A program made the translations under genes and the position numbers. The notes under the pieces were generated by a model. That model was given only the letters and a program-made list of their open reading frames with translations, had not been told where the DNA came from and searched no databases. From Microvirga sp. 3-52 (lineage in GTDB: Bacteria > Pseudomonadota > Alphaproteobacteria > Rhizobiales > Beijerinckiaceae): 39,027 nucleotides of DNA. The stretch lies in the NCBI RefSeq assembly GCF_018383585.1, contig NZ_JAHAMK010000010.1:373-39399 (forward strand), written 5' to 3'. Shown here one piece after another: positions 7,060-15,058 of the stretch (position 1 is the stretch's first letter; every line of letters starts with the position of its first letter).

Positions 7060-7776
7060 GTGTCAGTTGCGCCTGGGTATCGGCTCCGCCTCTTTCTTTC
7101 TGTCGATCTTGTAGGGTCAACCGCATACAAATCCGGCCCAGGCAAGGAGCCAGACTCCAATCCTGAGTCCGAATACCCCAACCGTCCCACCTGGGTTGGG
7201 AACATCCAAAAATTTTTTACTGACTTCCCAGAAATTTTCAGAGCCCAGGTTTCTAAGGTGTGGGAAGGAGCGGATGCTTCAGCTCCTTCCCCTCAAGTCT
7301 GGAAAACGATCGGCGATGAAATCGTGTTTTGCCTCCGCCTGCGCACATCGAATGACCTTGTCAAAACCATTGCCGCATTTGTACATGCGCTACAAGATTA
7401 TGGTTTAATTCTGGAACGCGACGGCGGCTATCTCGATGTAAAGGGCGCCGGCTGGGTAGCGGCTTTTCCTGTACCAAATATCACCATCCGTCGATCTGGA
7501 AGTTCAGTTGACGAAGCCTCTGACCTACGTGACGAAAGCTTCGAGGAAGAAGCAGATAGTGCCCCAGCACAGTTCGAGTTCTTAGGAACCGAAATCGACG
7601 CAGGCTTCCGGGTCGCCAGGCATGCAGCACCCGACCGCTTTGTACTTTCGGCTCAACTTGCGCTCTTGCTGGTAAGTGCGTGCGGCGAGAGCCAAAGCCC
7701 CTTCCATTTCCACTATCATGGGCGCGAGACAATGAAAGGTGTATTGAACGGGAGGGAATACGTAAGCGGGGCGTGA
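7060..7776 (+). CDS. Class III nucleotide-cyclase-like protein, 3' end replaced by IS66
   Basis: The 5' part of a gene split by IS66. The protein has a class III cyclase fold signature: metal-binding Asp16 in LFLSVDLVGST, second metal Asp86 in KTIGDEIVF with the purine-contacting Lys82 position kept, and a catalytic Arg184 in IDAGFRVAR. The Asn normally four residues before this Arg is Asp (Asp180), and about 25 extra residues separate the two metal sites, so it is a divergent branch. The native frame runs to codon 234 (bases 7060-7761); the last four residues, VSGA, and the stop are read from IS66. GTG start with CAGGA upstream, 13 bp after the peptidase gene. Stand-alone cyclases of this class include Pycsar anti-phage enzymes. 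Whether this truncated product is active is unknown. Confidence 0.85.
   Translation: MSVAPGYRLRLFLSVDLVGSTAYKSGPGKEPDSNPESEYPNRPTWVGNIQKFFTDFPEIFRAQVSKVWEGADASAPSPQVWKTIGDEIVFCLRLRTSNDLVKTIAAFVHALQDYGLILERDGGYLDVKGAGWVAAFPVPNITIRRSGSSVDEASDLRDESFEEEADSAPAQFEFLGTEIDAGFRVARHAAPDRFVLSAQLALLLVSACGESQSPFHFHYHGRETMKGVLNGREYVSGA
7754..7761. repeat. Target-site duplication, left copy
   Basis: GGGAATAC directly precedes the left IS66 end and is repeated exactly at 10376-10383. Eight base pairs is the normal IS66 duplication length. Confidence 0.95.
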
Positions 7777-7783
7777 TGGCCGC
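7762..7783. repeat. IS66 left terminal inverted repeat
   Basis: Begins GTAAGCGGGGCGTG and pairs with 10354-10375 at 20 of 22 positions. GTAA-type termini are usual in IS66 elements. Confidence 0.93.
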
Positions 7784-7824
7784 GGGCTGGGACCGGATCG
7801 TGTCCACTAATGGCCAAGTGGACA

Positions 7825-9402
7825 CTAAGACCGTGGTGTCCAGTTCCATGGAAGGAGTTCATCGACCCTGTTGGCCGGGTGATCAGCGATGCGCTCGATG
7901 ACGTCAGCAAGATAGGCTTGCGGGTTGATGCCGTTCATTTTGCAGGTTTCGACAATGGTGTAGATGACCGCTGCGCGATCGCCACTGGCATCGGAACCGC
8001 TGAAGAGATAGTTCTTCCGGCCCAGGGCCAAAGGTCTGATGGCCCGCTCAGCGGCATTGTTGCTCATCTCAAGCCGCCCGTCAGTGGCGTAAACCGTCAG
8101 CGCCTTCCAGCGGGATGTCATATAGCGGATCGCCTTGGCGAGTTCGCTTTTGCCGCTGATGCGCGCAAGCGTCGTGTCGAGATGGCTCTTCAGGATCTCC
8201 AGAAGAGGGACCGACCTGGCCAGACGCGCAGCGAGCCGCGTTTCTGGATCCAAGCCGTTGATCCCGGTTTCGACCGCAAACAGGTCGGAGATGAGGTCCA
8301 AGGCCCGTTCCGCCGAAGGCGAGCGATTGCGCAGGAACTCGTTGTACAGATCGCGGCGTGCGTGGGCCCAACAGGCCACCTGGATCAGGCGCGTATCGCC
8401 GGTGAGTGGATGGCCAACATAGAGCTTGTCGAAGCCGGCATAGGCATCGGCATGCAGGAAGCCACGGCATGGCGACAACAGGTGCTGGGCACGCTCCCCT
8501 TTGCGATCCGGAGAATAGGCATAGAACGCCGCGGGCGGCACGGCCGATCCCCAGGAACGTTCATCGCGCACAACCGTCCACAGCCTGCCGGTCTTGGTCT
8601 GGCCGCGTCCAGGGTCGAGGACCGGAATGGGGGTATCGTCAGCATGCACCATTTCGCCGGCACGGGCATGGGTTCCGATCCTGTCGCTCAAGATCTGAAG
8701 CAGCGCCGCCATTGCCCCGACCCAGCCGGCTAGCGTTGAGCGATCAAGATCGACGCCTTCGCGCGCATAGATGTCACTCTGGCGATGCAGGGGAAGATGA
8801 TCGCAATACTTGGAGACCAGGACATGAGCCAGGAGGTTGGGACCGGGTCGCCCACGTTCGATCGGCAGCGATGGCATCGGCGCCTGAACGATCGTCTCGC
8901 AGGTGCGGCAGCTCAACTTCGGGCGAAGGTGGACGACCCGTTTGAAGTGCGAGGGCACGTATTCCAGCACCTCACGTTCATCCGTGCCGATCGTGCTGAA
9001 GACGCTTCCGCCGCAATTCGGGCAGGTGCAGTCCGGCTCGTGCACGATCGTCTCACACGGCAGATGGGCCGGTAAGGGCTTGCGGCCCAGAGACGACTTT
9101 GCCGTCGCAACAGCCGATGGTGAGGATGCAATGGGCCGCGCTGCCGTCCGCTCGATGTTGGTGTGGGCCTCGCTCTCCTCCAGATCGGCAATCGCCAGTT
9201 CCAGTTGCTCGATGAGATGGTCGAGTTTCTCCGAGGAGCGGCCGAAGCGGGCGCGCTTCAGGCTCGCGAGCTGCGCCTTCAGCTTCTCGATATAGAGGTT
9301 CTTGGCATAAAGCTCCGCCTGCAACTGCGCGGTCAAAGCGCGCAACGCCTCCAGTTCGGCCAGCACATCGGGAGCAGCAAGAGGCATATGTTTCTCTAGC
9401 AC
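7825..9402 (-). CDS. tnpC: IS66 transposase TnpC
   Basis: The 525-residue DDE transposase of IS66. The N-terminus has a leucine-rich coiled coil (residues about 10-75), followed by a zinc-binding CPNCGG/CRTCE segment near 125-170. The catalytic core is visible as HADDTPIPVL, FLHADAYAGFDKLY and the SNNAAERAIRPLALGRKNYLF segment holding the Glu. It ends in the typical short C-terminal domain (MNGINPQAYLADVIERIADHP). The length is normal and no frameshift is seen, so it is probably functional. Confidence 0.96.
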   Translation of the reverse strand: MLEKHMPLAAPDVLAELEALRALTAQLQAELYAKNLYIEKLKAQLASLKRARFGRSSEKLDHLIEQLELAIADLEESEAHTNIERTAARPIASSPSAVATAKSSLGRKPLPAHLPCETIVHEPDCTCPNCGGSVFSTIGTDEREVLEYVPSHFKRVVHLRPKLSCRTCETIVQAPMPSLPIERGRPGPNLLAHVLVSKYCDHLPLHRQSDIYAREGVDLDRSTLAGWVGAMAALLQILSDRIGTHARAGEMVHADDTPIPVLDPGRGQTKTGRLWTVVRDERSWGSAVPPAAFYAYSPDRKGERAQHLLSPCRGFLHADAYAGFDKLYVGHPLTGDTRLIQVACWAHARRDLYNEFLRNRSPSAERALDLISDLFAVETGINGLDPETRLAARLARSVPLLEILKSHLDTTLARISGKSELAKAIRYMTSRWKALTVYATDGRLEMSNNAAERAIRPLALGRKNYLFSGSDASGDRAAVIYTIVETCKMNGINPQAYLADVIERIADHPANRVDELLPWNWTPRS

Positions 9403-9449
9403 AAACGGCCCGATGCAGCTACGTTTTTATATGTAAAAACAGTATGTTA

Positions 9450-9803
9450 TCAGGCCATCGTCGGCTTTGGCGGACGCTCGGGCATCAGCGTGCGCCGCCA
9501 ATCCATCCCTTCGACGAGAAGAGCCAGTTGTGCCGCCGACATTTGCAGGACGCCATCGACGAGCGACGGCCAGACGAACTTGCCCTGTTCCAATCGCTTG
9601 GCAAAAAGGCACAGCCCGGTTCCATCCCAGTAGAGAGCTTTCAAATAGTCGCCTCGTTTCCCGCGGAAGAGGAACAGATGGCCGGAATAGGGATCGGCGT
9701 TCATCCTGTTGACGACCTCCGCGGACAGACCGTCGAACCCACGGCGCATGTCGACCGGCTGGCAGGCCAGATACACCTTCGTTCCCGCAGCGATCTGGAT
9801 CAC
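9450..9803 (-). CDS. tnpB: IS66 accessory protein TnpB
   Basis: IS66 Orf2, 117 residues. It has the family signature VDMRRGFDGLSAEV near the N-terminus and HLFLFRGKRGDYLKALYWDGTGLCLFAKRLE in the middle (described, both diagnostic). The start codon overlaps the tnpA stop as ATGA (9800-9803), pointing to translational coupling. It is needed with TnpA and TnpC for IS66 transposition in characterised members; its biochemical role is not fixed. It is unrelated to the RuvC-type TnpB of IS200/IS605. Confidence 0.95.
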   Translation of the reverse strand: MIQIAAGTKVYLACQPVDMRRGFDGLSAEVVNRMNADPYSGHLFLFRGKRGDYLKALYWDGTGLCLFAKRLEQGKFVWPSLVDGVLQMSAAQLALLVEGMDWRRTLMPERPPKPTMA

Positions 9804-10285
9804 GACTTCACACCGAGGGCCGAAAGAACCCGCCGCAGCGCCCGCTCGTTGACAAAGGCGTCAACCCGAACACGCGCACCGTTTGGCAGGTCGATCTCAA
9901 TCACGCCAGGCCGCTCCTCCAGCATCGGCGTTCTGGTCGACCGCTCGGCTCTCGGCTGTGGCAAACTCTCCGCCGGAGTGGTGTCCAGCGGGCGAAGAGC
10001 CGGCATCGTGATCGCGGGCCCTTCATCGTCGCACGTCCCGAAGACCCCGATCGGAATGAACTCATTGTGCGATGAAGCCTCCGGGAGAAGCACCAGAGAA
10101 GCCGGACGGGGCCCCAGTTTGCCCGCTTCCGCAGCCCGGATCCAACCGAAAAGCTGATTGTTGTTGACGCCGCGCCGACGGGCCACCTCCGCGACAGCGG
10201 TTCCCGGGAGCCTGGCCTCCTCGACAAGCCGCCACTTCTCCTCCGTGGTCCAACTGCGTCGACGACGAGGCTCCATCTCTGACAT
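9800..10285 (-). CDS. tnpA: IS66 accessory protein TnpA (HTH)
   Basis: IS66 Orf1, 161 residues. The N-terminal half is a helix-turn-helix like that of IS3/IS66 transposase subunits (RSWTTEEKWRLVEEA, then AEVARRRGVNNNQLFGWIR). The C-terminal part is a short beta segment (VIEIDLPNGARVRVD) before a helix. It overlaps tnpB by four bases. It is the first gene of the element and lies inside the right terminal repeat. Predicted to bind the IS ends. Confidence 0.93.
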   Translation of the reverse strand: MSEMEPRRRRSWTTEEKWRLVEEARLPGTAVAEVARRRGVNNNQLFGWIRAAEAGKLGPRPASLVLLPEASSHNEFIPIGVFGTCDDEGPAITMPALRPLDTTPAESLPQPRAERSTRTPMLEERPGVIEIDLPNGARVRVDAFVNERALRRVLSALGVKS

Positions 10286-10353
10286 GCATGCCGCCTAAGT
10301 GTCCGCTTCAATCTTCGTGGACACTTATCTCATCCTGATCGCCGCTTCGGTAG

Positions 10354-10375
10354 GCGGCCATGACGCCACGCTTAC
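10354..10375. repeat. IS66 right terminal inverted repeat
   Basis: Ends CACGCTTAC and is the reverse complement of 7762-7783 with two mismatches. An ATG inside this repeat (10360) opens a 129-codon frame that is not a real start; the codons after it are IS sequence followed by the split gene. Confidence 0.93.
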
Positions 10376-10383
10376 GGGAATAC
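10376..10383. repeat. Target-site duplication, right copy
   Basis: GGGAATAC, identical to 7754-7761 and immediately outside the right IS66 end. Confidence 0.95.
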
Positions 10384-10749
10384 CCACTCGTCTCAATCTA
10401 CACGGAAAGAAGCCCCTCACGGAGGGAGGTCCGGGATCGGGAGCGCGACCTCGTAAACGACGGAAGCGTTAAACCAGGTCCCCTCAAGCGCTTTTTGTTG
10501 GCGTTCATGGACGATGAAGGAATCGAGAAGCCGGTCTTACTGGACCCTCAGTCTCCCGCGGAAGGTATGCCAGCAAGTTATGTAGAGTTCCTTGAGTCCG
10601 AGTGGCACGGCAGCGCTGTAGAAACGGAACAGCGCACCACAGTTGAGGAAGAGTCGAGCCATGCAAGCCAAGGAATAGCAGATCCTGACTCGATGAAGAT
10701 AATCGAGAGCTATTTTTCGCAAGTAGCTGAAAAATTTCGCGACCAATAG
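10384..10749 (+). pseudogene. 3' part of the IS66-split cyclase-like gene
   Basis: Removing IS66 and one duplication copy joins codon 234 (Tyr, ending at 7761) directly to CCA at 10384 with no frame change. The restored product reads VLNGREY-PLVSIYTE across the junction and runs to 355 residues. This 3' part gives 121 residues: a short strand, a basic segment (SPSRREVRDRERD), a helix with LKRFLLAFMDDEG, then an acidic low-complexity tail and a C-terminal helix. No TIR, transmembrane or nuclease domain is recognised. It is likely not translated as such; the only ATG in frame just upstream lies in the IS66 terminal repeat. Confidence 0.9.
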
Positions 10750-10917
10750 AACCGGCGCACCTCAATTCTTACCAAGACGGGAGCACCTCTGGTGTCAGGC
10801 AGTGCACCCCATATTTCGGGTGTCTCAGCTACCCAAATTGCTGAGCGCCGGTGCCACGCTGATATGTGCATTACATCGAAGTAACACATAGCCGAATGCA
10901 TCAGCAATCACACCTCA

Positions 10918-12234
10918 TCAGCCGCGCGTCCAGTCCGGCCTCAGGCGATCAACAACCCGCTCAAGGCGAACTTGGCCGTAATGCTTATCGATCATAAGAA
11001 TCGAGGTGCGCGTATTGCGAGCCACGTCGATCACTTCAGCGCCGTGAGCCAGTTGTTGGCTAATGTAGAAGTGCCTCAGTGAGTACGCCGTCCGCTTGAC
11101 GCCGCGATGATCACGCTCAAGCCCACTCGTCCTCAGCAGCTCAGTGAAGCCTTTTGCGACTGAGCCGATCCGTTCGCCTCGCTCGTTAGCAAAAACAGGA
11201 TCACCGTCGTTGGGCTCACGTCCAACACCATGCTCAAACAACATCCAGAGCGTGTCGAACCACGGGAGAGCTCCGAGCTGTGGGATGGCGATCCCGCTCT
11301 TGCCTTTGCCACGGGCCCTAAGCCGTAGATCTCGCTCCGCGAGTGGTTTGCCCCTCCCCTCCCGATAGCCCAGTACGTCACCCCAGTTGAGGTTGCGCAT
11401 CTCGGTAGGCCGGAAGCCTGAGAAGGCAGCAATCATGATGTAAGCGTGCAGGATGGTGCGATCCCGGCGGGTATGCTCATCCAGCTTCTTGATGGTCCAG
11501 ATGCGCTGATCCTTGGACCGGACGCGGCGAGACTGGTCGAGCATGATCGGATCGCCCAATCGGCTAAGACTGGTCTCGACTAGCTTCTCGAATTCATGGG
11601 GCTCAAAGCTGGGGCGCCGGTTGTCTGGGGCTCGCTTGACCCGGAGCGAGATCGTCGGTGGGGCCTTGATGTACCCCCACTTCATGGCCTGCCGGAACAG
11701 AGCACGCAGGAGCACGGCCTCGCCGCGCTGACGGCTCAGAGTGGGTGCTGCCCGCTTGACGGGCCGGCGAAGCCGCCTGCCCCCACGTTCATAATGAATA
11801 TAGGCGATGTCCTTGCCCGGTCCTTCGGTCCAGTAGGTTCGTCGCCACTCCGCGTAGCGTTCCAGGTCCGGGTCTGTGATGCCGTCGATGGGACGCTGAC
11901 CAAAATAGCTGATGAAGTAACGGCGTATGATTGCAGGCTCTGACTTACCCTGGTCTGCACGACGCTCCCCTCTCTCCACCTCGCGCTGGATGTGCGCGAT
12001 AAAGTCCTCGGCCACTTGCTCGAAGGTTCGAGCCTTGGCGGTGAGGCCCTGGCGAGCTCGATAGTTCGCCTCGAACCAGATCTCCTCGGCTTTGCGCTCA
12101 GCTTCGATTCGGTCGCTGGTTTCCAATGAACGCTTGATCTGCCCCTGGCCCTTGATGCTGAAGCGCATCTGCCATTTGGCGCTGCCGGTGCGCTGGAACA
12201 GTTGATAGCGTTCTTTAGAGGGAGAGGAGCCCAT
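10918..12234 (-). CDS. int: Tyrosine-recombinase integrase of the island
   Basis: A phage-type tyrosine integrase of 438 residues. The catalytic set is visible: Arg in AFSGFRPTEMRNLNW, the HxxR-like SLRHFYISQQL, His in the box near the end, and the nucleophile in DKHYGQV. The N-terminal arm-binding part and a SAM-like core-binding domain (EQVAEDFIAHIQ onward) precede the catalytic domain. The gene lies 190 bp from the 3' end of tRNA-Met(CAU) with the orientation typical of tRNA-targeting integrases, so it is inferred to have inserted the island there. AGGTTG precedes the ATG. No excisionase gene was recognised nearby. Confidence 0.93.
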   Translation of the reverse strand: MGSSPSKERYQLFQRTGSAKWQMRFSIKGQGQIKRSLETSDRIEAERKAEEIWFEANYRARQGLTAKARTFEQVAEDFIAHIQREVERGERRADQGKSEPAIIRRYFISYFGQRPIDGITDPDLERYAEWRRTYWTEGPGKDIAYIHYERGGRRLRRPVKRAAPTLSRQRGEAVLLRALFRQAMKWGYIKAPPTISLRVKRAPDNRRPSFEPHEFEKLVETSLSRLGDPIMLDQSRRVRSKDQRIWTIKKLDEHTRRDRTILHAYIMIAAFSGFRPTEMRNLNWGDVLGYREGRGKPLAERDLRLRARGKGKSGIAIPQLGALPWFDTLWMLFEHGVGREPNDGDPVFANERGERIGSVAKGFTELLRTSGLERDHRGVKRTAYSLRHFYISQQLAHGAEVIDVARNTRTSILMIDKHYGQVRLERVVDRLRPDWTRG

Positions 12235-12399
12235 GCTGGCAACCTACTTGGTTACTTTGCTTCAACGCAGTGCGCTAGAAGTGCGCTAGGAGCCTAGCGC
12301 AGCAGAACCAAGGGCCTTGTAAGGATTGGGCTTTTTGGCGGGTGAGCTAGGACTGAGCTAACGGTATAGCCAGTCCTTAGTTCCTCAAACCTAAGAATA

Positions 12400-12422
12400 A
12401 AGCCCTTATATCTCAAGGGCTT
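12400..12422 (-). terminator. Hairpin terminator downstream of tRNA-Met
   Basis: The arms AAGCCCTT (12400-12407) and AAGGGCTT (12415-12422) are exact complements around a seven-base loop. Read on the minus strand a T-rich stretch (TTTATTCTT) follows, as expected for termination of the tRNA transcript. It lies at the likely attachment junction, so it could be island- or host-derived. Confidence 0.75.
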
Positions 12423-12424
12423 AG

Positions 12425-12501
12425 TGGTAGCGGAGGAGGGATTTGAACCCCCGACACAAGGATTATGATTCCTCTGCTCTGACCAACTGAGCTACTCCGC
12501 C
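12425..12501 (-). tRNA. tRNA-Met (anticodon CAU), island attachment gene
   Basis: A complete 77-base cloverleaf with encoded CCA (12425-12427 read as TGG on the plus strand). The acceptor arm is GGCGGAG with CTCCGCT (one terminal mismatch-tolerant pair), the D arm is AGCTCAGTTGGT, and the anticodon stem GAGGA/TCCTT encloses the loop ATCATAA, giving CAU. The T arm has GGTTCAAAT. The body matches elongator tRNA-Met of alphaproteobacteria rather than initiator. A lysidine-modified Ile tRNA also reads CAU, but the body argues against it. The 3' end faces the integrase, so the duplicated att core should be its 3' portion; no second copy was found in the window. Confidence 0.95.
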
Positions 12502-12644
12502 CCGGGAAGCGGGGCGGGCCCCGCGTCAGGCATGCGCGATATAGGGAAGGTTGCCCCTCGGTGTCAAGAAAGACGCGTGGCTAAGCTGCGGATTTGTGGA
12601 ATCACACCTTCTGAAACGATCTGACAGATCCAGCCGAAGGCCGG

Positions 12645-12863
12645 TCAGCCCTTGGGCTTCATGCGCCAGAGCTGAAATCCCTCGCTCGAAATCGCTTGTT
12701 CGATGGCCTTACGGGAGAATTTATGCGGCGGCGCCTCGCGGGAACCCAGGGTGCCAGTGAGCCCCCAGGGAGCATATTTGCCTGGAAGCTTGCTGCCCGA
12801 TTCATCACCGGCGAAGGCGTGCAGATCGTCTTTGGCTTGGGAGGTGAACATGAAGAGACGCAT
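12645..12863 (-). CDS. Small conserved hypothetical protein
   Basis: A 72-residue soluble protein beginning MRLFMFTSQAKDDLHAFAG and ending FQLWRMKPKG. The even hydrophobic pattern and the AIEQAI helix make it look like a real small globular protein, and I recall similar short proteins in Hyphomicrobiales genomes without a known function. It is the first core-genome gene right of the island and runs in the same direction as the methyltransferase gene, with a 146-bp gap. A function cannot be assigned. Confidence 0.7.
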   Translation of the reverse strand: MRLFMFTSQAKDDLHAFAGDESGSKLPGKYAPWGLTGTLGSREAPPHKFSRKAIEQAISSEGFQLWRMKPKG

Positions 12864-13009
12864 GGGAATGGCTTTCGCTTATGGGCAGATGACAGCCCCT
12901 ACGAAAATAGGGCTTACGCTCCGAAAGTCACCTTGGGTGAAGGGAACCCGTCGATCGCCTTCGCGGCTCAGCCAGAGGGATGGGCTCCCGATCCACCTGA
13001 GATACGTCG

Positions 13010-13651
13010 TCAGGTCTGTTTCCTGATCCTCATCAGTTTGAAGAACCCGACCGGAAACAGGGATCGGAGTTCCACGACCTCCATGCGACCGGTTCCGCGC
13101 GCCCAGTCCTCGACCCGGGCCGCCTTGAAGGCCGAGCTCCAGCCGATGGCCTTGGCGACAGGCGAAGCCAATTCCTCGAGGGCTGCGATCGGGCCGGAGG
13201 GCTGACCCCAATGATTAGCGAGAACGATCTCGCCGCCCGGCTTCAGCACGCGCATGAACTCGTTGAGGGCCGTCTCGGGCTCGGGCACGAGGGTGATGAT
13301 GAACTGGGCCGTGACCGCATCGAAGCTCTCATCTGGGAAGCCGAGGCGGGTGACATCCATCACCTGCAGGCTTTTCACGTGGCTGAGCCCCCTCTTCTCG
13401 ACCTTGTCCTGAGCCCGGCGCAGCATGTCCTCGGAGAGGTCGACCCCGTAAACCTCGGCATGCCTGGGGTAATAGCCGAGGGACAGCCCCGTGCCGACGC
13501 CCGCCTCCAGCACCTTGGGGCCGCAGGCGACGGCGGCGTCCACGGCCGCACGGGCGGCAGGTTCGGTCAGCTTGTCGTAGACGAGGTCGTAGATCGGAGC
13601 CCAACGCGCATAGGCCTTGCGCATCAGGACGGTGGTGGCTCCATCCGTCAT
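13010..13651 (-). CDS. Class I SAM-dependent methyltransferase, PmtA-like
   Basis: A 213-residue Rossmann-type methyltransferase. Motif I is VLEAGVGTGLSLGYYP (residues 48-62), the acidic residue ending strand 2 is in VYGVDLSEDM, and a motif IV-like segment is FDAVTAQFIITLVPEP. The N-terminal YARWAPIYDLVYDKL and the overall length fit the Rhodobacter/Rhizobium phosphatidylethanolamine N-methyltransferase PmtA group, which makes phosphatidylcholine by three SAM-dependent methylations at the membrane. Other small-molecule methyltransferases share this fold, so the substrate is an inference. It lies just downstream of mnmA in the same direction (22-bp gap), suggesting one transcript. Confidence 0.85.
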   Translation of the reverse strand: MTDGATTVLMRKAYARWAPIYDLVYDKLTEPAARAAVDAAVACGPKVLEAGVGTGLSLGYYPRHAEVYGVDLSEDMLRRAQDKVEKRGLSHVKSLQVMDVTRLGFPDESFDAVTAQFIITLVPEPETALNEFMRVLKPGGEIVLANHWGQPSGPIAALEELASPVAKAIGWSSAFKAARVEDWARGTGRMEVVELRSLFPVGFFKLMRIRKQT

Positions 13652-13673
13652 AAAGGTTCCTTCGGTCGGCGCC

Positions 13674-14828
13674 TCAGGCCGCGGCGGGGGCGGCTTCGGC
13701 TATTGTGCGAGCAATGGTGCCCCCGCCAAGCACACGTGCCCGGGGAGCATCGCTCTCATAGATGACACAAGCTTGACCGGGAGACACCCCGTCTTCGGCC
13801 GATAACAGCTCGACCGTAGTGTGGGTTCCTGTGGATCTTAAAAGGGCCGGGCGCGGCTCACGGGTGGAGCGAACGCGGACGGCGACCTCCATTCCCTTTT
13901 CGCTCAAGGTTTCGAGCGGCACATCGCCGAGCCAGTTCACATCGGTCACGCGGATCAGGCGGGTGGCCAGGGCCTCCCGGGGGCCGACCACGACACGGGC
14001 CTCCTTGGCCTCGAGGCGCACGACATAGAGCGGCTCGCCCACGGAGAGCCCGAGCCCCTTCCGCTGCCCCACCGTGTAATGGATGATGCCCTCATGGCGG
14101 CCGAGCACGCGGCCGTCCACATGGACGATCTCCCCACCCTGCACGGCACCGGGCTTCAGCCGCTCGATCACGTCGCTGTAGCGCCCTTGCGTGACGAAGC
14201 AGATGTCCTGGCTGTCGGCCTTCTCCGCCACGGTGAGCCCGAATTCGCGTGCGAGTTCGCGAGTCTTCTCCTTGGGCAGCTCGCCCAAGGGGAAGCGGAG
14301 GAGATCCAGCTGCTCAGGAGTGGTGGCATAGAGGAAGTAGCTCTGATCCCGGTCCGGGTCGGCTGCGCGGTGGAGGGCCCGGCGCCCATCCGGCAGGGCA
14401 CGGCTTGCCACGTAATGACCCGTGGCGAGCACGTCGGCCCCGAGCTCCCTGGCGGTCTCCAGGAGATCGCGGAACTTGATGGACCGGTTGCACTCGACGC
14501 AGGGGATCGGCGTCTCGCCCGCCAGATAGCTCTGGGTGAAGCGTTCGATCACGGCTTCGCGGAACCGCGCCTCGTAGTCGAGCACATAATGGGGGATGCC
14601 GATGGCCTCCGCCACCCGGCGGGCATCGTAAATGTCCTGGCCGGCGCAGCAGGCGCCCTTCCGGTGCGCCGCAGCGCCATGGTCGTAGAGCTGGAGCGTG
14701 ATGCCGAGGACGTCGTAACCCTCGCGCTTGAGCAGGGCTGCGACGACGGACGAGTCCACGCCACCCGACATCGCAACCACGACGCGGGTCTTCGAGGGAT
14801 CGGTGGGAAGGTCAAGTGAATTGAGCAT
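13674..14828 (-). CDS. mnmA: tRNA-specific 2-thiouridylase MnmA
   Basis: Catalyses 2-thiolation of the wobble uridine U34 in tRNA Lys, Glu and Gln with ATP and a persulfide donor. The PP-loop SGGVDSS is at residues 21-27. The catalytic Cys pair is visible as Cys110 in [11 protein letters not shown] and Cys210 in DSQDICF, as in E. coli MnmA. Length 384 fits the family. The C-terminal beta-barrel part follows the usual [12 protein letters not shown] signature. It starts with an ATG at 14828 preceded by GGAAAC. The start of this gene is divergent from the sciP region. Confidence 0.97.
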   Translation of the reverse strand: MLNSLDLPTDPSKTRVVVAMSGGVDSSVVAALLKREGYDVLGITLQLYDHGAAAHRKGACCAGQDIYDARRVAEAIGIPHYVLDYEARFREAVIERFTQSYLAGETPIPCVECNRSIKFRDLLETARELGADVLATGHYVASRALPDGRRALHRAADPDRDQSYFLYATTPEQLDLLRFPLGELPKEKTRELAREFGLTVAEKADSQDICFVTQGRYSDVIERLKPGAVQGGEIVHVDGRVLGRHEGIIHYTVGQRKGLGLSVGEPLYVVRLEAKEARVVVGPREALATRLIRVTDVNWLGDVPLETLSEKGMEVAVRVRSTREPRPALLRSTGTHTTVELLSAEDGVSPGQACVIYESDAPRARVLGGGTIARTIAEAAPAAA

Positions 14829-14985
14829 GTTTCCTTCCAGAGGCGCCGTTCAAGGCGGCGCACGGGAGGGGCCAAAGCCCTTCTATAGCGATTACGCCAC
14901 AATTCTTAAAGGGAAAGTGCGCGGCAATAAGCCAACGTTAACGTTTATGGCTAAGCTTAGGCATTCTCGTAACTGCCTGATGGGC

Positions 14986-15000
14986 TTAGGAAAACATTAA
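14986..15000. promoter_or_regulatory. Candidate CtrA box upstream of sciP
   Basis: TTAG, seven bases, then TTAA: one base off the CtrA consensus TTAA-N7-TTAA. It lies about 60 bp before the sciP start codon. In Caulobacter, sciP is activated by CtrA, so the position is sensible. Confidence 0.5.
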
Positions 15001-15058
15001 GTCCCGTCGCGTAGGTTCGAGCCTGTCAAAGGTCGTTGAATTTTTGTGTGAGCGTATC

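Larger units (their letters stand above)
7762..10375 (-). mobile_element. Complete IS66-family insertion sequence (2614 bp)
   Basis: Bounded by 22-bp terminal inverted repeats starting GTAAGCG (7762-7783 and 10354-10375; 20 of 22 bases match), with an exact 8-bp target duplication outside. It carries tnpA, tnpB and tnpC in the standard order on the minus strand, with all three frames intact. A second, subterminal pair of inverted repeats beginning GTGTCCAC lies at 7800-7829 and 10295-10324, probably transposase binding sites. The intact duplication means insertion was simple and no flanking deletion followed. It interrupts the cyclase-like gene after codon 234. Confidence 0.96.

Noticed and set aside
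7810..8733. 307-codon plus-strand frame in IS66
   Set aside because: Antisense shadow of tnpC.
7800..10324. GTGTCCAC inverted repeats as the IS66 ends
   Set aside because: No direct repeats flank them. The outer GTAAGCG repeats have an exact 8-bp duplication, so the inner pair is subterminal.
10360..10749. 129-codon gene starting at 10360
   Set aside because: The start codon lies inside the IS66 terminal repeat; the rest is the 3' part of the split cyclase-like gene.
13211..14819. Plus-strand frames of 184 and 246 codons
   Set aside because: Shadows of the methyltransferase and mnmA genes.
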